Shown: piece by piece, positions 53,162 to 63,038 of the stretch
Layout: the number at the start of each line of letters is the position of its first letter
Position numbering within the stretch: the first letter of the stretch is position 1
DNA from: Nitrospira sp.
GTDB lineage: Bacteria > Nitrospirota > Nitrospiria > Nitrospirales > Nitrospiraceae
NCBI GenBank assembly: GCA_024331095.1
Contig: JANDJE010000008.1
Location: 16,916 to 80,915 of the forward strand
Direction of reading: 5' to 3'
Length of the DNA: 64,000 nucleotides
Translations under genes and position numbers: made by a program
Notes under the pieces: generated by a model
What the model was told of the DNA's origin: nothing
The model's input: the letters and a program-made list of their open reading frames with translations, nothing else
Databases searched by the model: none

Positions 53162-53866
53162 ATGGCGGCCAAGGGAATTCCCTATTGGCCTGAAAGTGAA
53201 CGACCTCGCGAACGGCTTCTGAGCAAAGGGCCTGAGGTTCTTTCGGACGCCCAATTGCTGGCTATTTTGCTGAGAACGGGGAGGCGTGATTCATCGGCCG
53301 TGCAGGTGGCGATGGAGCTCCTACGTCATGTCGGTGGTCTGAGCGGCTTGATCAAATCCGGTGTGGAGGAACTGTGCTCGGTCGAAGGGGTGGGGCCGGC
53401 CAAGGCGGCGCAGCTCAAAGCGGCGCTGGAATTGGGTCGAAGGTCTCTGGCGACTCCTCTCTCTACGGGCATGCGCATCTCATCGAGTGCCGATCTTTTT
53501 CGCCACTTTTATCCTGTTTTGCGCGACCGAAAACAGGAACTGTTCAAAGTCGTGCTGCTCGATGCCAAGAACGCGATCATTAAAGAAACTACGATTTCGG
53601 AGGGGAGCCTGACGCTCAGCATCGTTCACCCGCGGGAAGTGTTTGCATCGGCTATACGCGAATCGGCCGCCGGTGTCATTTTTTTGCACAATCACCCCAG
53701 CGGCGACCCAACTCCAAGTCAGGAAGATCGCCGGCTGACGGATCGTTTGGTCGCCGCCGGTAGATTGCTTGGGATCTCAGTACTTGATCATGTGATCATC
53801 GGAGACGGGCGCTACGTGAGCTTTGCGGACGAAGGGTGGCTCACGAAGACGGCCGCCTGGGAATAA
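53162..53866 (+). CDS. radC: RadC/UPF0758 family JAB-domain protein
   Basis: 234 residues from ATG 53162, chosen over 53144 because GAGGGG lies upstream at good spacing. The N-terminal helix-hairpin-helix part (SVEGVGPAKAAQLKAALELG) is followed by a JAMM metalloprotease-like domain with HNHPSGDPTPSQED. Despite its name, a DNA-repair function has not been proved for the family. An AT-rich region (52985-53140) precedes it, different from the local base composition. The EF-G paralogue follows after 69 bases. Confidence 0.92.
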   Translation: MAAKGIPYWPESERPRERLLSKGPEVLSDAQLLAILLRTGRRDSSAVQVAMELLRHVGGLSGLIKSGVEELCSVEGVGPAKAAQLKAALELGRRSLATPLSTGMRISSSADLFRHFYPVLRDRKQELFKVVLLDAKNAIIKETTISEGSLTLSIVHPREVFASAIRESAAGVIFLHNHPSGDPTPSQEDRRLTDRLVAAGRLLGISVLDHVIIGDGRYVSFADEGWLTKTAAWE

Positions 53867-53935
53867 GACAAAACAAGGAGGATTGCACCAGCCAGCACCA
53901 TCTTTCCACTTCTTATTTGTAAGGGAGGGCAGGCT

Positions 53936-56038
53936 ATGGAAGACATCCGTGCAGTGCCCATCAGAAATGTCGCCATTGTGTCCAATGCCGGCGCGGGTAA
54001 GACGTCCCTCAGTGAGGCGCTCCTGTTTGTCGGAGGCGCCATTCCCACCCTCGGATCGGTCGCAGAAGGAACGACTGTTTCCGACTTCGAGCCGGAAGAA
54101 CTCCGCCATCGCTGTTCCATCAGCACCAGCGTGCTCCGCTTCTCTTGGAATCACACCCAGGTCACGCTCCTGGATACTCCCGGGGCCCTTAGTTTGATCG
54201 GCGAATCTCTCGCGGCGCTGCAGGCCGTTGATGCGGCGATCATCGTCCTTGACAGTCAAGGGGCCGTTCGGACGGAATTGGCGCGTCTCTGGAGACGGAT
54301 CGAAGAACTTTCCCTTCCCTGCCTGTTGTTTGTAAATGGATTAGATCATGAAGGGGCGTCGATTGATCCGGCCTTGGAAGCCTGTCGGACGCAACTGCAT
54401 TGTCAGCCGATTCCCATGGTCGTGCCGGTCGGACTTGGTCCTCAACTCGAAGGAGTTATCGACCTTCTCAGCGGATCAGTGGTTCGCTCGGCACCTCATA
54501 CTGCAAGGCCTCAACTCCAGCCAATTCCGCCCGCATTGGAGTCGATCCTCAAAGAAAAGCGCAGACGACTCGTCGAATCGGTCGCGGAGAGTGACGAAAC
54601 CCTTCTTGAAACGTATCTCGCCCAAGAAGATCTGTCTCAAGATGCCCTTCTCGCGGGGCTGCGTTCCGGCGTCCAGACCCGGCGACTGGCTCCTCTCTAT
54701 GCCGGCTCGGCGTTACAGACAGTCGGCATCTGGCCTCTGCTGAACGCGATCGTGGCATTATTGCCATCGCCGACCGACCGAGGGACGGTTTACCCATTAC
54801 CCGGCACACATCCCGACACAGGTCAACCCTGCACGTGGAAGGGAAACGAGCAGGAGCCGTTTTCAGCCTTGGTGTTTAAAACCCTGATCGACCCATTCGT
54901 GGGGCGACTGTCCTATTGTCGCGTCTTTTCAGGGTCCGTTCAGGCCGACTCGACCGTGTGGAATACATCGAGACAATCGCGCGAGAAATTAGGGCATTTC
55001 TATACCCTTATGGGGAAACGGCACACGATGGTCGGATCGGCCAAGGCAGGGGAAATTATCGCCATCGGAAAGTTGCATGATACACATACGGGCGATACCC
55101 TCTGTCACGAAAAGGATTCCGTTCGGTATCCCGACCTCGGATTGCCGAGGCCGGTCCTCTCGTATGCCATCGAAGCCAAGTCAAAGGTAGAGATCGAAAA
55201 AGTGGGCCTTGGTCTTCATAAGCTCATCGAAGAAGACCCCACATTGGAATTTACGCGCAACACGGAAACCAAAGAGATGGTGCTGAGCGGGCTGGGCCAG
55301 CTCCACATCGACCTGACGTTGGAGAAACTTCGTAGAAAATTCGGTGCCGACGTTTCGCTGCACATGCCGAAAATTCCGTACCGCGAGACCGTCCGCACGG
55401 TGTCTCAGGCGCAGGGCAAATATAAAAAACAAACCGGAGGCCACGGGCAATACGGAGACTGTTGGCTCGAGGTGGCTCCCTTGCCGCGCGGCAGGGGATT
55501 TACGTTCGAGAACCGAATCGTCGGCGGGGTCATTCCCCGAAACTTCATCCCCGCAGTTGAGAAGGGAGTGGTCGAGGCGATGCACGAAGGCGTCTTGGGA
55601 GGATTTCCCGTCGTCGACGTTCACGTGGCCGTTTATGACGGGTCCTATCATGTCGTGGATTCTTCCGAACTGTCGTTCAAGATCGCAGGCGCTATGGCCT
55701 TTAAAAAAGCCATGGAAACCGCCCGCCCGGTGTTGCTCGAGCCGATCATGGCCGTCGAAATCGAAACGCCGGCCGACGCCGTTGGAGCGGTGATGGGGGA
55801 CCTAAGCGGGCGGCGGGGCCGCATTCAGTCCGTCAATGCGGACGCTCAGATCGAACGAATTCACGCGCTCGTCCCGCTCGCCGAGTTGCTCGCCTACGCG
55901 ACAACGCTCGACAGTCTGACCGGCGGGCGCGGAACCTACGTCATGGAATTTTCCGGATACGAAGAAGTTCCCAACGAATCAGTCGCCAGAATCGTCGAGC
56001 AGCACAAAGCGGAGCGGCACGCCGCGGCTTCTGTGTGA
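53936..56038 (+). CDS. elongation factor G-like GTPase paralogue with degenerate G motifs
   Basis: 700 residues with EF-G domain order. The P-loop is SNAGAGKT (16-23), not the usual GHxDxGKT. G3 is DTPG. The G4 site reads Asn134-Gly135-Leu136-Asp137 instead of NKxD. The switch I RGITI motif is missing. Domains II-V are present (SALVFKTLIDPFVGRLSY, GLGQLHIDLTLEKL, GGHGQYGD). It is one of the EF-G-like paralogues whose role is separate from elongation. It probably binds nucleotide weakly or with altered specificity; whether it acts on ribosomes is unknown. Close behind radC on the same strand. Confidence 0.85.
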   Translation: MEDIRAVPIRNVAIVSNAGAGKTSLSEALLFVGGAIPTLGSVAEGTTVSDFEPEELRHRCSISTSVLRFSWNHTQVTLLDTPGALSLIGESLAALQAVDAAIIVLDSQGAVRTELARLWRRIEELSLPCLLFVNGLDHEGASIDPALEACRTQLHCQPIPMVVPVGLGPQLEGVIDLLSGSVVRSAPHTARPQLQPIPPALESILKEKRRRLVESVAESDETLLETYLAQEDLSQDALLAGLRSGVQTRRLAPLYAGSALQTVGIWPLLNAIVALLPSPTDRGTVYPLPGTHPDTGQPCTWKGNEQEPFSALVFKTLIDPFVGRLSYCRVFSGSVQADSTVWNTSRQSREKLGHFYTLMGKRHTMVGSAKAGEIIAIGKLHDTHTGDTLCHEKDSVRYPDLGLPRPVLSYAIEAKSKVEIEKVGLGLHKLIEEDPTLEFTRNTETKEMVLSGLGQLHIDLTLEKLRRKFGADVSLHMPKIPYRETVRTVSQAQGKYKKQTGGHGQYGDCWLEVAPLPRGRGFTFENRIVGGVIPRNFIPAVEKGVVEAMHEGVLGGFPVVDVHVAVYDGSYHVVDSSELSFKIAGAMAFKKAMETARPVLLEPIMAVEIETPADAVGAVMGDLSGRRGRIQSVNADAQIERIHALVPLAELLAYATTLDSLTGGRGTYVMEFSGYEEVPNESVARIVEQHKAERHAAASV

Positions 56039-56094
56039 ATGGAACCGAGAAGAGCGGAATGAGAACAGGGCCCTTCCGGTTTGCAGGGCCGTCA

Positions 56095-57480
56095 TTAGTC
56101 GGTCACTTTGAGCACCACGTAGAACGCTTGCCCTTCGCGCAAGACGCGGAGGAGGACCGAGTCCCCGCGACGAATCCGACCAAGCGCTTCGTTAAAGTCT
56201 TGCGCGGTCAACACCGCAAGGCGGTTGATCTCCTTGATCAAATCGCCTTCGCGCAAGCCCTCGGCGTGAGCAAGGCCGCCGCTTTCCACCTGGGCGATCA
56301 GGACGCCCTGGGTCTCCTTCAGGTTGAACTTCTCCGCCAATGCCGGCGTCAAGTCTTGGACACCCAGCCCCAGTCTGCCTTCTTTCTTGGTTTGAGGCAA
56401 AGCGGCTGCCACGGGACCGTCGCGCTTCGCGGTCAAGGGAACGTTCAGAACGATGCGCGCCAGGTCTCGGACCACCTCGATTTTTGCGGTGCTGCCCGGA
56501 GAGAGCGTGCCAATCAACCTGGAGAGACGATTGGGTGAATCCACCACGATCCCATTGAGACTGATAATGATATCGCCCGGTTTCATGCCCGCGAGGGAGG
56601 CGGGGTCGCCGTCAAACACTTCATTGACCAGTACTCCCTCGTTTTCGGATACGCCGAATTGTTTCGCCAACTCCGGCGTCAGCGGTTGAATGCCGATTCC
56701 AAGCCATCCGCGCTCGACTTTTCCTTTAGCCTGAAGCTGCTCAATGACCTGTTTTGCCATGTTCGACGGAATGGCGAAACCGATGCCTTGAGCGAAGTTG
56801 ATGATCGCCGTGTTGATGCCGATGACCTCGCCATGAAGATTGAAAAGAGGCCCTCCGGAATTACCGGGATTGATCGACGCATCGGTTTGAATGAAGTTTT
56901 CGTATCGAGATAGATTGATATTTTCCCGCCCTATGCCGCTCACGACCCCCAACGTGACCGTACGGTCAAGGCCGAACGGATTTCCCACGGCAAGGACCCA
57001 TTGCCCGACTTTGACGGAAGAAGAATCGCCGAATCGAGTGCTGGGCAGCGGCCGGTCCGCCGTGACCTTGAGAAGAGCCAAATCCGTGTCCGGATCTCTG
57101 CCGATCACCTGGGCGATCAGTTTGCTTTTGTCCGCGAACCGAACCTCGACTTCAACGGCATCGCCGATCACATGGTGATTCGTAATGATGTGTCCGTCGC
57201 TATCGACAATAAAGCCGGACCCGGATCCCGGCCCATTCGGAGTCGGCGTCTTTACTCCATCACGTGGACGCCCGCCGGCAGGAACCGGGAAAAGATTGAC
57301 GACCGATGGCTTTACCTCTTCCGCCAGATTGGTAATGACGGTTTGAATTTCTTCGAGCAGGCGAATGCCCGGCGGTTCGGTTCGCAAGGTGCCGGCGGCT
57401 GCTTGTTCTGCAGAGGCACATTTCGCAAAAGACAGCCCTGTCACGGCAGCCATGAAGACAATCGCTAAAACTTTCCCCAT
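56095..57480 (-). CDS. DegP/HtrA-type periplasmic serine endoprotease
   Basis: 461 residues. The signal peptide (about 1-24, ending ASA) directs export. The trypsin-like domain has catalytic His103 (TNHHVIG), Asp133 (DTDLALLK) and Ser208 (GNSGGPL). Two PDZ domains follow (about 258-345 and 370-455), the arrangement of DegP/DegQ. It degrades or refolds misfolded envelope proteins. AAGGAGG lies nine bases before the ATG. It is convergent with the EF-G paralogue and followed 103 bases later by a PhoU/RCK_C gene on the same strand. Confidence 0.94.
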   Translation of the reverse strand: MGKVLAIVFMAAVTGLSFAKCASAEQAAAGTLRTEPPGIRLLEEIQTVITNLAEEVKPSVVNLFPVPAGGRPRDGVKTPTPNGPGSGSGFIVDSDGHIITNHHVIGDAVEVEVRFADKSKLIAQVIGRDPDTDLALLKVTADRPLPSTRFGDSSSVKVGQWVLAVGNPFGLDRTVTLGVVSGIGRENINLSRYENFIQTDASINPGNSGGPLFNLHGEVIGINTAIINFAQGIGFAIPSNMAKQVIEQLQAKGKVERGWLGIGIQPLTPELAKQFGVSENEGVLVNEVFDGDPASLAGMKPGDIIISLNGIVVDSPNRLSRLIGTLSPGSTAKIEVVRDLARIVLNVPLTAKRDGPVAAALPQTKKEGRLGLGVQDLTPALAEKFNLKETQGVLIAQVESGGLAHAEGLREGDLIKEINRLAVLTAQDFNEALGRIRRGDSVLLRVLREGQAFYVVLKVTD

Positions 57481-57584
57481 CGAATCATGCCTCCTTTTTT
57501 ACATCCTCGCACATTTCCGGCGGGAAATTAAGACTGCCATGCGCGGGCACAACAGGGCTCTGGTCGCTTGGGCGAGCAACGTGT

Positions 57585-58211
57585 TTACGACCGCTGACTT
57601 GTGAACCATGTCACACACGAAGACAGTTCGGACTCCGGGCCGATCAACACGACGATATCATCGGATTGAAACACCACATCATCCGAATCATCCGATGGCG
57701 CCAAGAGAAATGCCCCGCGCATTATGACAACAAGGTGGACAGACGATGAACAAGGCAATTCACGAGTGGATCGGCCGACCGCCGCGGCACGGCGGGCGAC
57801 GGTCAGCCGTTCAATTCTTGCAGAGCGAACGCTTAAATCTTGTTGCATTTTGAGTAGATCATCATGAACGGCTTCAAGTTTCAAGTCGCGAATTCGGGTA
57901 TCGACCTGCAGCAAGGCTTGCTTAAGATCGTGAACCTGGCTCATTGAGCGGGCCAGTATGGCGTCCATGGCTGCAAGAACGGAGTGCTCTCCATTTGTGA
58001 AGCGGGAACGAGTCAGATGATCGGCCAACTGTCGACCCGTTTCCATGGCGATCCAGTCGATTTGCTGAAGAAAAGTCGAGGCCTGCCAATGAAGGCGAAT
58101 AATCTGAATCTTGCGATTGACACGTTCCGAAACGGCGAGAACGATTTCATACAGGGCGCTGCCGGTAATGAAGAGTTCTTTGCGGATACGATCGACAATC
58201 TCAAATGTCAT
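57585..58211 (-). CDS. PhoU-like / RCK_C two-domain protein
   Basis: 208 residues. The N-terminal 135 are helical with PhoU-like coiled stretches (VSERVNRKIQIIRLHWQAS, LKQALLQVDTRIRDLKLEAV). The C-terminal 65 match a TrkA-C/RCK_C ligand domain (VHLVVIMRGAFLLAPSDD, then FQSDDIVVLIGPESEL), as in proteins that gate potassium or other ion channels. No transporter gene is adjacent, so the partner is elsewhere or the protein acts as a soluble sensor. Divergent from the ttuA-like gene. Confidence 0.7.
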   Translation of the reverse strand: MTFEIVDRIRKELFITGSALYEIVLAVSERVNRKIQIIRLHWQASTFLQQIDWIAMETGRQLADHLTRSRFTNGEHSVLAAMDAILARSMSQVHDLKQALLQVDTRIRDLKLEAVHDDLLKMQQDLSVRSARIERLTVARRAAAVGRSTRELPCSSSVHLVVIMRGAFLLAPSDDSDDVVFQSDDIVVLIGPESELSSCVTWFTSQRS

Positions 58212-58413
58212 GTCTGATAAGATTGATTATGTCAACTTATAGAGTGGTTCCACTGCGCTGCCTCTCGAATCCCCTTCCCTCCACCCCTCACGGTTGCAGC
58301 ATAACAGAATCTTCGGCGGTCGGAAAACCTTCCCGAAAAGAAGAGCCGCGCCTGCTTGATCAATGCGCAAACGATTTGCTTCTTTATTAAGCAATCCGTA
58401 AGATCACTGTGCC

Positions 58414-59352
58414 ATGAATTGCGTGAAATGCCGAGGCAACGCCGTCATTAAAATACCCCGACATCATGCCGCATTCTGCGGCTCGTGTTTCATCGGCTTC
58501 ACGCACGATCAAGTCAAACGGGCGATCAAATCGCACGCGATGTTCGCCAAAAATGACCGTATCCTTGTCGCCGTCTCCGGCGGCAAGGACAGTCTGGCGC
58601 TGTGGCATATCCTGCTCACAATCGGGTATCAAGCGGATGCCTTATACGTTCATCTCGGCATTTCGGGCTATTCCGATCGCTCGCAGGAGAAGGTCCAACG
58701 TTTCGCGGATGGTGTCGCTCGCCCACGAGGAGCAACACTGCACATTCACAAAGTTGAAAAGGAGGAGGGCGCCGGGATTCGGGAATTGGCTCAATTGGTT
58801 CATCGTCCTCCCTGCTCGACCTGTGGAACGCTGAAGCGTTATCAATTCAATCGTTTGGCGCTCGAGCACAGATACGATGTCATGGCGACCGGGCACAACC
58901 TCGACGACGAAGCCGCGCGTCTGCTGGGCAACGTCCTGCATTGGCAAACCGACTATCTGGATAAACAAGGACCGGTCCTTCCCGCCTCCATGGAAGGATT
59001 CGCCAAAAAAGTGAAGCCCCTGTATCGTTTGACCGAACGAGAGTTGGCCGCCTATTGCATCCTCAACAAGATTGAGTACATTGTCGATGAGTGTCCCATG
59101 GCGCAGGGAGCCAGAACGCTTGCGTATAAGGACATGTTGAATCGGTTGGAAACCGAGTCGCCGGGAACCAAACAATCGTTCTACTGGGGGTTTCTGGAAC
59201 GGCAGAGCCGGAATGTCCCCGACAGCCAAACCATGACGGAAAATGACCGGGCTCTTCTCCATCCCTGCTCGGCATGCGGTCAACCGACAACGGCCGTGCT
59301 CTGCGCCTATTGCAAGTTGATGGCAAAGGCCAAACAGGCGACGTCGCACTGA
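58414..59352 (+). CDS. TtuA/TtcA-family tRNA thiolase
   Basis: 312 residues. N-terminal zinc cysteines 3, 6, 22 and 25; PP-loop SGGKDS at 55-60; probable Fe-S ligands Cys134, Cys137 (PPCSTCG) and Cys227 (DECPM); a C-terminal zinc ribbon (HPCSACG, CAYCK). Two zinc fingers plus three cysteines is the group II layout of TtuA, which makes 2-thiouridine at position 54 of tRNA and uses an ATP-activated uridine with a sulfur-carrier protein. TtcA (2-thiocytidine) is the alternative. It lies 21 bases before the DnaJ-like gene. Confidence 0.88.
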   Translation: MNCVKCRGNAVIKIPRHHAAFCGSCFIGFTHDQVKRAIKSHAMFAKNDRILVAVSGGKDSLALWHILLTIGYQADALYVHLGISGYSDRSQEKVQRFADGVARPRGATLHIHKVEKEEGAGIRELAQLVHRPPCSTCGTLKRYQFNRLALEHRYDVMATGHNLDDEAARLLGNVLHWQTDYLDKQGPVLPASMEGFAKKVKPLYRLTERELAAYCILNKIEYIVDECPMAQGARTLAYKDMLNRLETESPGTKQSFYWGFLERQSRNVPDSQTMTENDRALLHPCSACGQPTTAVLCAYCKLMAKAKQATSH

Positions 59353-59373
59353 CACAATCCAGACGGGTATCGG

Positions 59374-60405
59374 ATGGGCTCTACGACGCGCGATTATTAC
59401 CGTATTCTGGGGCTTTCGCGAGCCGCCTCCCCTGACGACATCAAGAAAGCCTTTCGTCGTTTGGCCAGGCAGTATCATCCCGACCTTCATTCCGGCGCCG
59501 CAAAATCTGAAATGGAAAGAAAGTTCAAGGAATTGAACGAGGCCTACGAAGTGTTATCCGACCCGGAAAAACGAAAACAGTACGATCAACGAAGCTCGTC
59601 AACCGCATGGAGTCGGTCGGAGACGCACACGAAAAGCAGGGCGAAGTCCGACGATTTCGGCTTCACGGGCCGCCAAACCCAGACCGGTTTCGGCGGCGGC
59701 GGTTTCGCGGATTTCTTTGAAAACTTATTCGGCGAGCAACGACAGTCCCCTCCTTCAGGATTCAACGAACAAGGAGAAGACGTCGAAACGACCGTTGAGG
59801 TGTCGCTCAGGGACGTCTATTGGGGTGTCACGAAACGAGTCTCGCTGCTGGAGCCGGTTCCTTGCGCCACGTGCGGGGGAAGCGGTTCGTTGCGCGGGCG
59901 GATCTGTCACGCCTGTTTTGGAAGCGGCGCCCGTGCGGAGTCGAGGGTCATCGAGGTCAAAATTCCGGCCGGCATCCAAGACGGCACGAAGATGCGCGTT
60001 GCCGGAAAAGGCCGGCCCGGAGGAGAGAGCGGAAAACGCGGAGACCTCTATCTTCACGTTAAAATCAAACCAGGAAAAGTTTTTCATCGAGAAGGGAGCG
60101 ATCTCCACGCCATCCTCCCCGTTTGGCCGTGGGAAGCAGCTTTGGGAGCCGAGGTCACGGTCCCGACCCTTACTCAACCCGTGCGCGTGAAAATCCCGCC
60201 GGGCAGCGCCGCGGAAAGCAAATTGCGTCTCAAAGGGAAAGGGCTTCCGACGGCGTCCGGCGGTCAGGGCGATCTGCTTTTGACCCTGCAGATCATCATG
60301 CCGCGTGTCATATCGGACGAAGCGCGAACGCTCTACCAGCAACTCGCCCGGCAGAGCCACCCCGACCCTCGATCCGAGATCATCGCCAAATCACAACACG
60401 AGTAG
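59374..60405 (+). CDS. DnaJ-like chaperone with a reduced zinc-binding region
   Basis: 343 residues. The J domain with HPD at 35-37 (RQYHPDLH) is complete. A Gly/Phe-rich linker ([16 protein letters not shown]) follows. The cysteine region has only two CxxC pairs (Cys164/Cys167 and Cys178/Cys181), enough for one zinc, while full DnaJ has four repeats and two zincs. The beta-barrel substrate domains are present ([17 protein letters not shown]). It should stimulate a DnaK ATPase. It lies directly after the thiolase gene with 21 bases between, so probably cotranscribed. Intermediate between DnaJ and CbpA layouts. Confidence 0.9.
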   Translation: MGSTTRDYYRILGLSRAASPDDIKKAFRRLARQYHPDLHSGAAKSEMERKFKELNEAYEVLSDPEKRKQYDQRSSSTAWSRSETHTKSRAKSDDFGFTGRQTQTGFGGGGFADFFENLFGEQRQSPPSGFNEQGEDVETTVEVSLRDVYWGVTKRVSLLEPVPCATCGGSGSLRGRICHACFGSGARAESRVIEVKIPAGIQDGTKMRVAGKGRPGGESGKRGDLYLHVKIKPGKVFHREGSDLHAILPVWPWEAALGAEVTVPTLTQPVRVKIPPGSAAESKLRLKGKGLPTASGGQGDLLLTLQIIMPRVISDEARTLYQQLARQSHPDPRSEIIAKSQHE

Positions 60406-60435
60406 GGACGTCCCAACCCAAGACGCTTGCTTGCG

Positions 60436-60456
60436 TTGCCACGACTAATGTGGCAA
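60436..60456 (+). terminator. hairpin after the DnaJ-like gene
   Basis: Perfect seven-base inverted repeat TTGCCAC/GTGGCAA with loop GACTAAT, 31 bases past the stop. The downstream T content is modest. It may be a weak terminator or an operator for the gene at 60521. Confidence 0.4.
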
Positions 60457-60520
60457 TCTACCTTCTCGTCGTATCGAACACATGGTCTTCCCTATCGCTT
60501 GAGAGGAAGGAGGTATGGTT

Positions 60521-61141
60521 ATGAAACCGATCATGAGTGGAATCGTATCCTGCGTCGCAGCGGCGGTGATGCTGATGTGCGGAGGCACGGGATCGTGGGC
60601 CAACGAACCGGGCTACGGCTACGGCGGTCACGGCAAAATGGGCGGATACGGTAAATCGTTCATGCACGGAGGAACCGGACATCTGATCCGCCACCTGCTG
60701 AAACACGAAAAAGACATCGGATTGACGCCCGACCAAGTGGCCAAGTTAAAAGATCTCCAATTGGCCCTCGATAAGGCGCGCATCAAGGCCGAGGCCGAAA
60801 TCCAAATCACCGAGCGAGAGATCACGGCTCTGACCGAAGATGAAAAAGCCGACCTTGCCGCCGTCGAGGCGAAACTGAAACAGAGCGCCGAGCAGCGAGT
60901 GGCGCTTCGTCTGACCGCTCTCAAAATGAAGAGAGACGTGTTGGGTCTGTTGACACCGGAGCAGCGCGAAAAAGAAAAGACGGAGCATGAAAAGGTCTTG
61001 CGGGAGCACGGCAAATCCTCCTATGGAAGCCCGCACGGCGGCGCTGGTTCATACGGCGCCTATCCTCATCATAAGAAAAATCCGCATGAGGGAATGGGAG
61101 GTCACCCGCCTGTTCCGCCCGCCGACCTGTCCGTCCAATAA
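60521..61141 (+). CDS. Spy/CpxP-like periplasmic protein (LTxxQ motif)
   Basis: 206 residues from ATG 60521, chosen because AAGGAGG lies seven bases upstream; ATG at 60515 is too close to that site. The signal peptide ends near SWA-NE. A Gly/Tyr/His-rich stretch follows, then a helical core with two LTPDQ/LTPEQ-type motifs (IGLTPDQVAKLKDL and LGLLTPEQREKEK) as in Spy/CpxP envelope-stress chaperones and metal-binding relatives. The C-terminal region is His/Gly-rich (HKKNPHEG) and may bind metal. The partner is unknown. Confidence 0.8.
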   Translation: MKPIMSGIVSCVAAAVMLMCGGTGSWANEPGYGYGGHGKMGGYGKSFMHGGTGHLIRHLLKHEKDIGLTPDQVAKLKDLQLALDKARIKAEAEIQITEREITALTEDEKADLAAVEAKLKQSAEQRVALRLTALKMKRDVLGLLTPEQREKEKTEHEKVLREHGKSSYGSPHGGAGSYGAYPHHKKNPHEGMGGHPPVPPADLSVQ

Positions 61142-61246
61142 CAGAGGACGAAGTCGGTCCGGCACAAGAAGGAAAGCAAGAAGTCAAAACCGCACGGACT
61201 CCACAGAAATAAAGGATGGGCCGAGGAAAAGAACAGGATCGAGGGT

Positions 61247-62920
61247 ATGCCGAAAGAACTGAAGCTCACGAGTCATGATCTGCTGGTCGGTCCATCGAGG
61301 GCGCCGGCTCGAGCGATGCTGAAAGCGGTGGGATTCACCGATGACGATCTGGCAAAGCCCATCGTCGGAGTGGCCAATACCTGGATCGAGGTGATGCCGT
61401 GCAATTACCATCTCCGACGGTTGTCGGAGCGGGTCAAAGCCGGCATTCGCGCCGCGGGCGGCACCCCGATCGAATACAACACCATCGCCGTGTCGGACGG
61501 AATTTCAATGGGCACGGAGGGGATGAGAGCCTCGCTGATCAGCCGGGAGGTCATCGCCGACTCAATCGAATTGGTGGCCCGCGGCCACTTGTTTGACGCG
61601 GTGGTGGCGCTCTCCGGCTGCGACAAAACGATACCCGGGACCGTCATGGCGCTGGCCCGGCTGAATGTCCCCTCGCTGATGTTGTACGGCGGCTCGATCA
61701 TGCCCGGGCAATTTCAAGGTCACGACGTGACGATTCAGGACGTCTTCGAAGCCGTCGGCAAACATGCCGCCGGCAAGATGACCGACAGTGAGCTGAAAGA
61801 TCTTGAAGACCATGCCTGCCCGGGACCGGGCGCCTGCGGCGGGCAATTCACGGCCAATACCATGGCGATCGCATTTGAATTTCTCGGCATTTCGCCGATG
61901 GGCCGCAACGGCGTCCCCGCCATGGACGGTCGAAAAGACGACGTCGCTTTTGAATGCGGTAAGCTCGTGATGGACTTGATAAAAAATGACCTGCGGCCTC
62001 GCCGGATCATCACCAGAAAGTCCATAGAAAACGCCATCGCGGCCGTCGCCACCACGGGCGGATCGACGAATGCCGTCCTGCATTTGCTCGCCATTGCGAG
62101 AGAAGCCGGCGTCAAACTTGGCATCGATGATTTCGACAAGATCAATAGGAAGGTGCCGTTGTTGGCGGATCTGAAGCCGGGCGGCCGGTTTACCGCCGCC
62201 GATCTCTATGCGGCCGGTGGAACGACGCTGGTCGCCAAACGGCTGCTGGATGCCGGTCTCCTCCACGGCGATCAACCGACCGTCACGGGACGTACGATCG
62301 GCCAAGAGGCCGGGAGCGCGATCGAGACACCGGGACAAACGGTGGTTCGCCCCCTGTCCAATCCGATCAAGCCGACCGGCGGCCTCGTCATTCTCAAAGG
62401 CAATCTGGCGCCGGAAGGCTGCGTGGTCAAGGTGGCCGGCCATTCCATTCTGAAGTTCCAGGGACCGGCCAAAGTCTTCGATCGAGAAGAAGACGCCTTC
62501 GTCGCCGTCAAGGCGGGACAAATCAAAGCGGGCGACGTCGTGGTGATTCGTTACGAAGGACCGGCCGGAGGGCCAGGCATGCGCGAGATGCTGGGCGTCA
62601 CGGCCGCCATCGTGGGCGCCGGGCTTGGCGATTCCGTGGCCTTGTTGACCGATGGGCGATTTTCAGGAGCGACGCACGGATTGATGGCCGGTCACGTCGC
62701 GCCGGAAGCAGCCAAGGGCGGGCCGATTGCGGCGATCAAAACCGGTGATCTCATTACGTTTGACATTGCTAAACGACGGCTGGATGTGAAACTGACGCAA
62801 AAAGAGATCGCGGCGCGGCTCAAAAAGGTCAAGCAGCCGGTTCCTCGCTATACGTCCGGCGTCATGGCCAAATATGCCAGGTACGTTTCATCGGCATCGG
62901 AGGGTGCCGTGACGAGCTGA
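61247..62920 (+). CDS. ilvD: dihydroxy-acid dehydratase
   Basis: 557 residues, the standard length. Converts 2,3-dihydroxy-acids to 2-oxo acids in valine, isoleucine and pantothenate synthesis. Fe-S cluster cysteines lie in VMPCN, SGCDKT and ACPGPGACGG. TTGGSTNAVLH and the C-terminal DGRFSGATHGLMAGHVAPEA are typical. Monocistronic after the Spy-like gene, 105 bases apart. Confidence 0.96.
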   Translation: MPKELKLTSHDLLVGPSRAPARAMLKAVGFTDDDLAKPIVGVANTWIEVMPCNYHLRRLSERVKAGIRAAGGTPIEYNTIAVSDGISMGTEGMRASLISREVIADSIELVARGHLFDAVVALSGCDKTIPGTVMALARLNVPSLMLYGGSIMPGQFQGHDVTIQDVFEAVGKHAAGKMTDSELKDLEDHACPGPGACGGQFTANTMAIAFEFLGISPMGRNGVPAMDGRKDDVAFECGKLVMDLIKNDLRPRRIITRKSIENAIAAVATTGGSTNAVLHLLAIAREAGVKLGIDDFDKINRKVPLLADLKPGGRFTAADLYAAGGTTLVAKRLLDAGLLHGDQPTVTGRTIGQEAGSAIETPGQTVVRPLSNPIKPTGGLVILKGNLAPEGCVVKVAGHSILKFQGPAKVFDREEDAFVAVKAGQIKAGDVVVIRYEGPAGGPGMREMLGVTAAIVGAGLGDSVALLTDGRFSGATHGLMAGHVAPEAAKGGPIAAIKTGDLITFDIAKRRLDVKLTQKEIAARLKKVKQPVPRYTSGVMAKYARYVSSASEGAVTS

Positions 62921-63038
62921 CATGACGTTCGGCTTCCATTGGAAGTGAATTTGCCGCTCGAAGCCCCTCATTCCTCAACCGATTCTCGCCGGGCCGGTCC
63001 GGATTCTTTCGCAACAAGAGAGATCGTACGTTTATCGT

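Noticed and set aside
56069..56090. GGCCCT/AGGGCC hairpin between the EF-G paralogue and degP genes
   Set aside because: Six-base stem, ten-base loop and no T-run; too weak to call a terminator.
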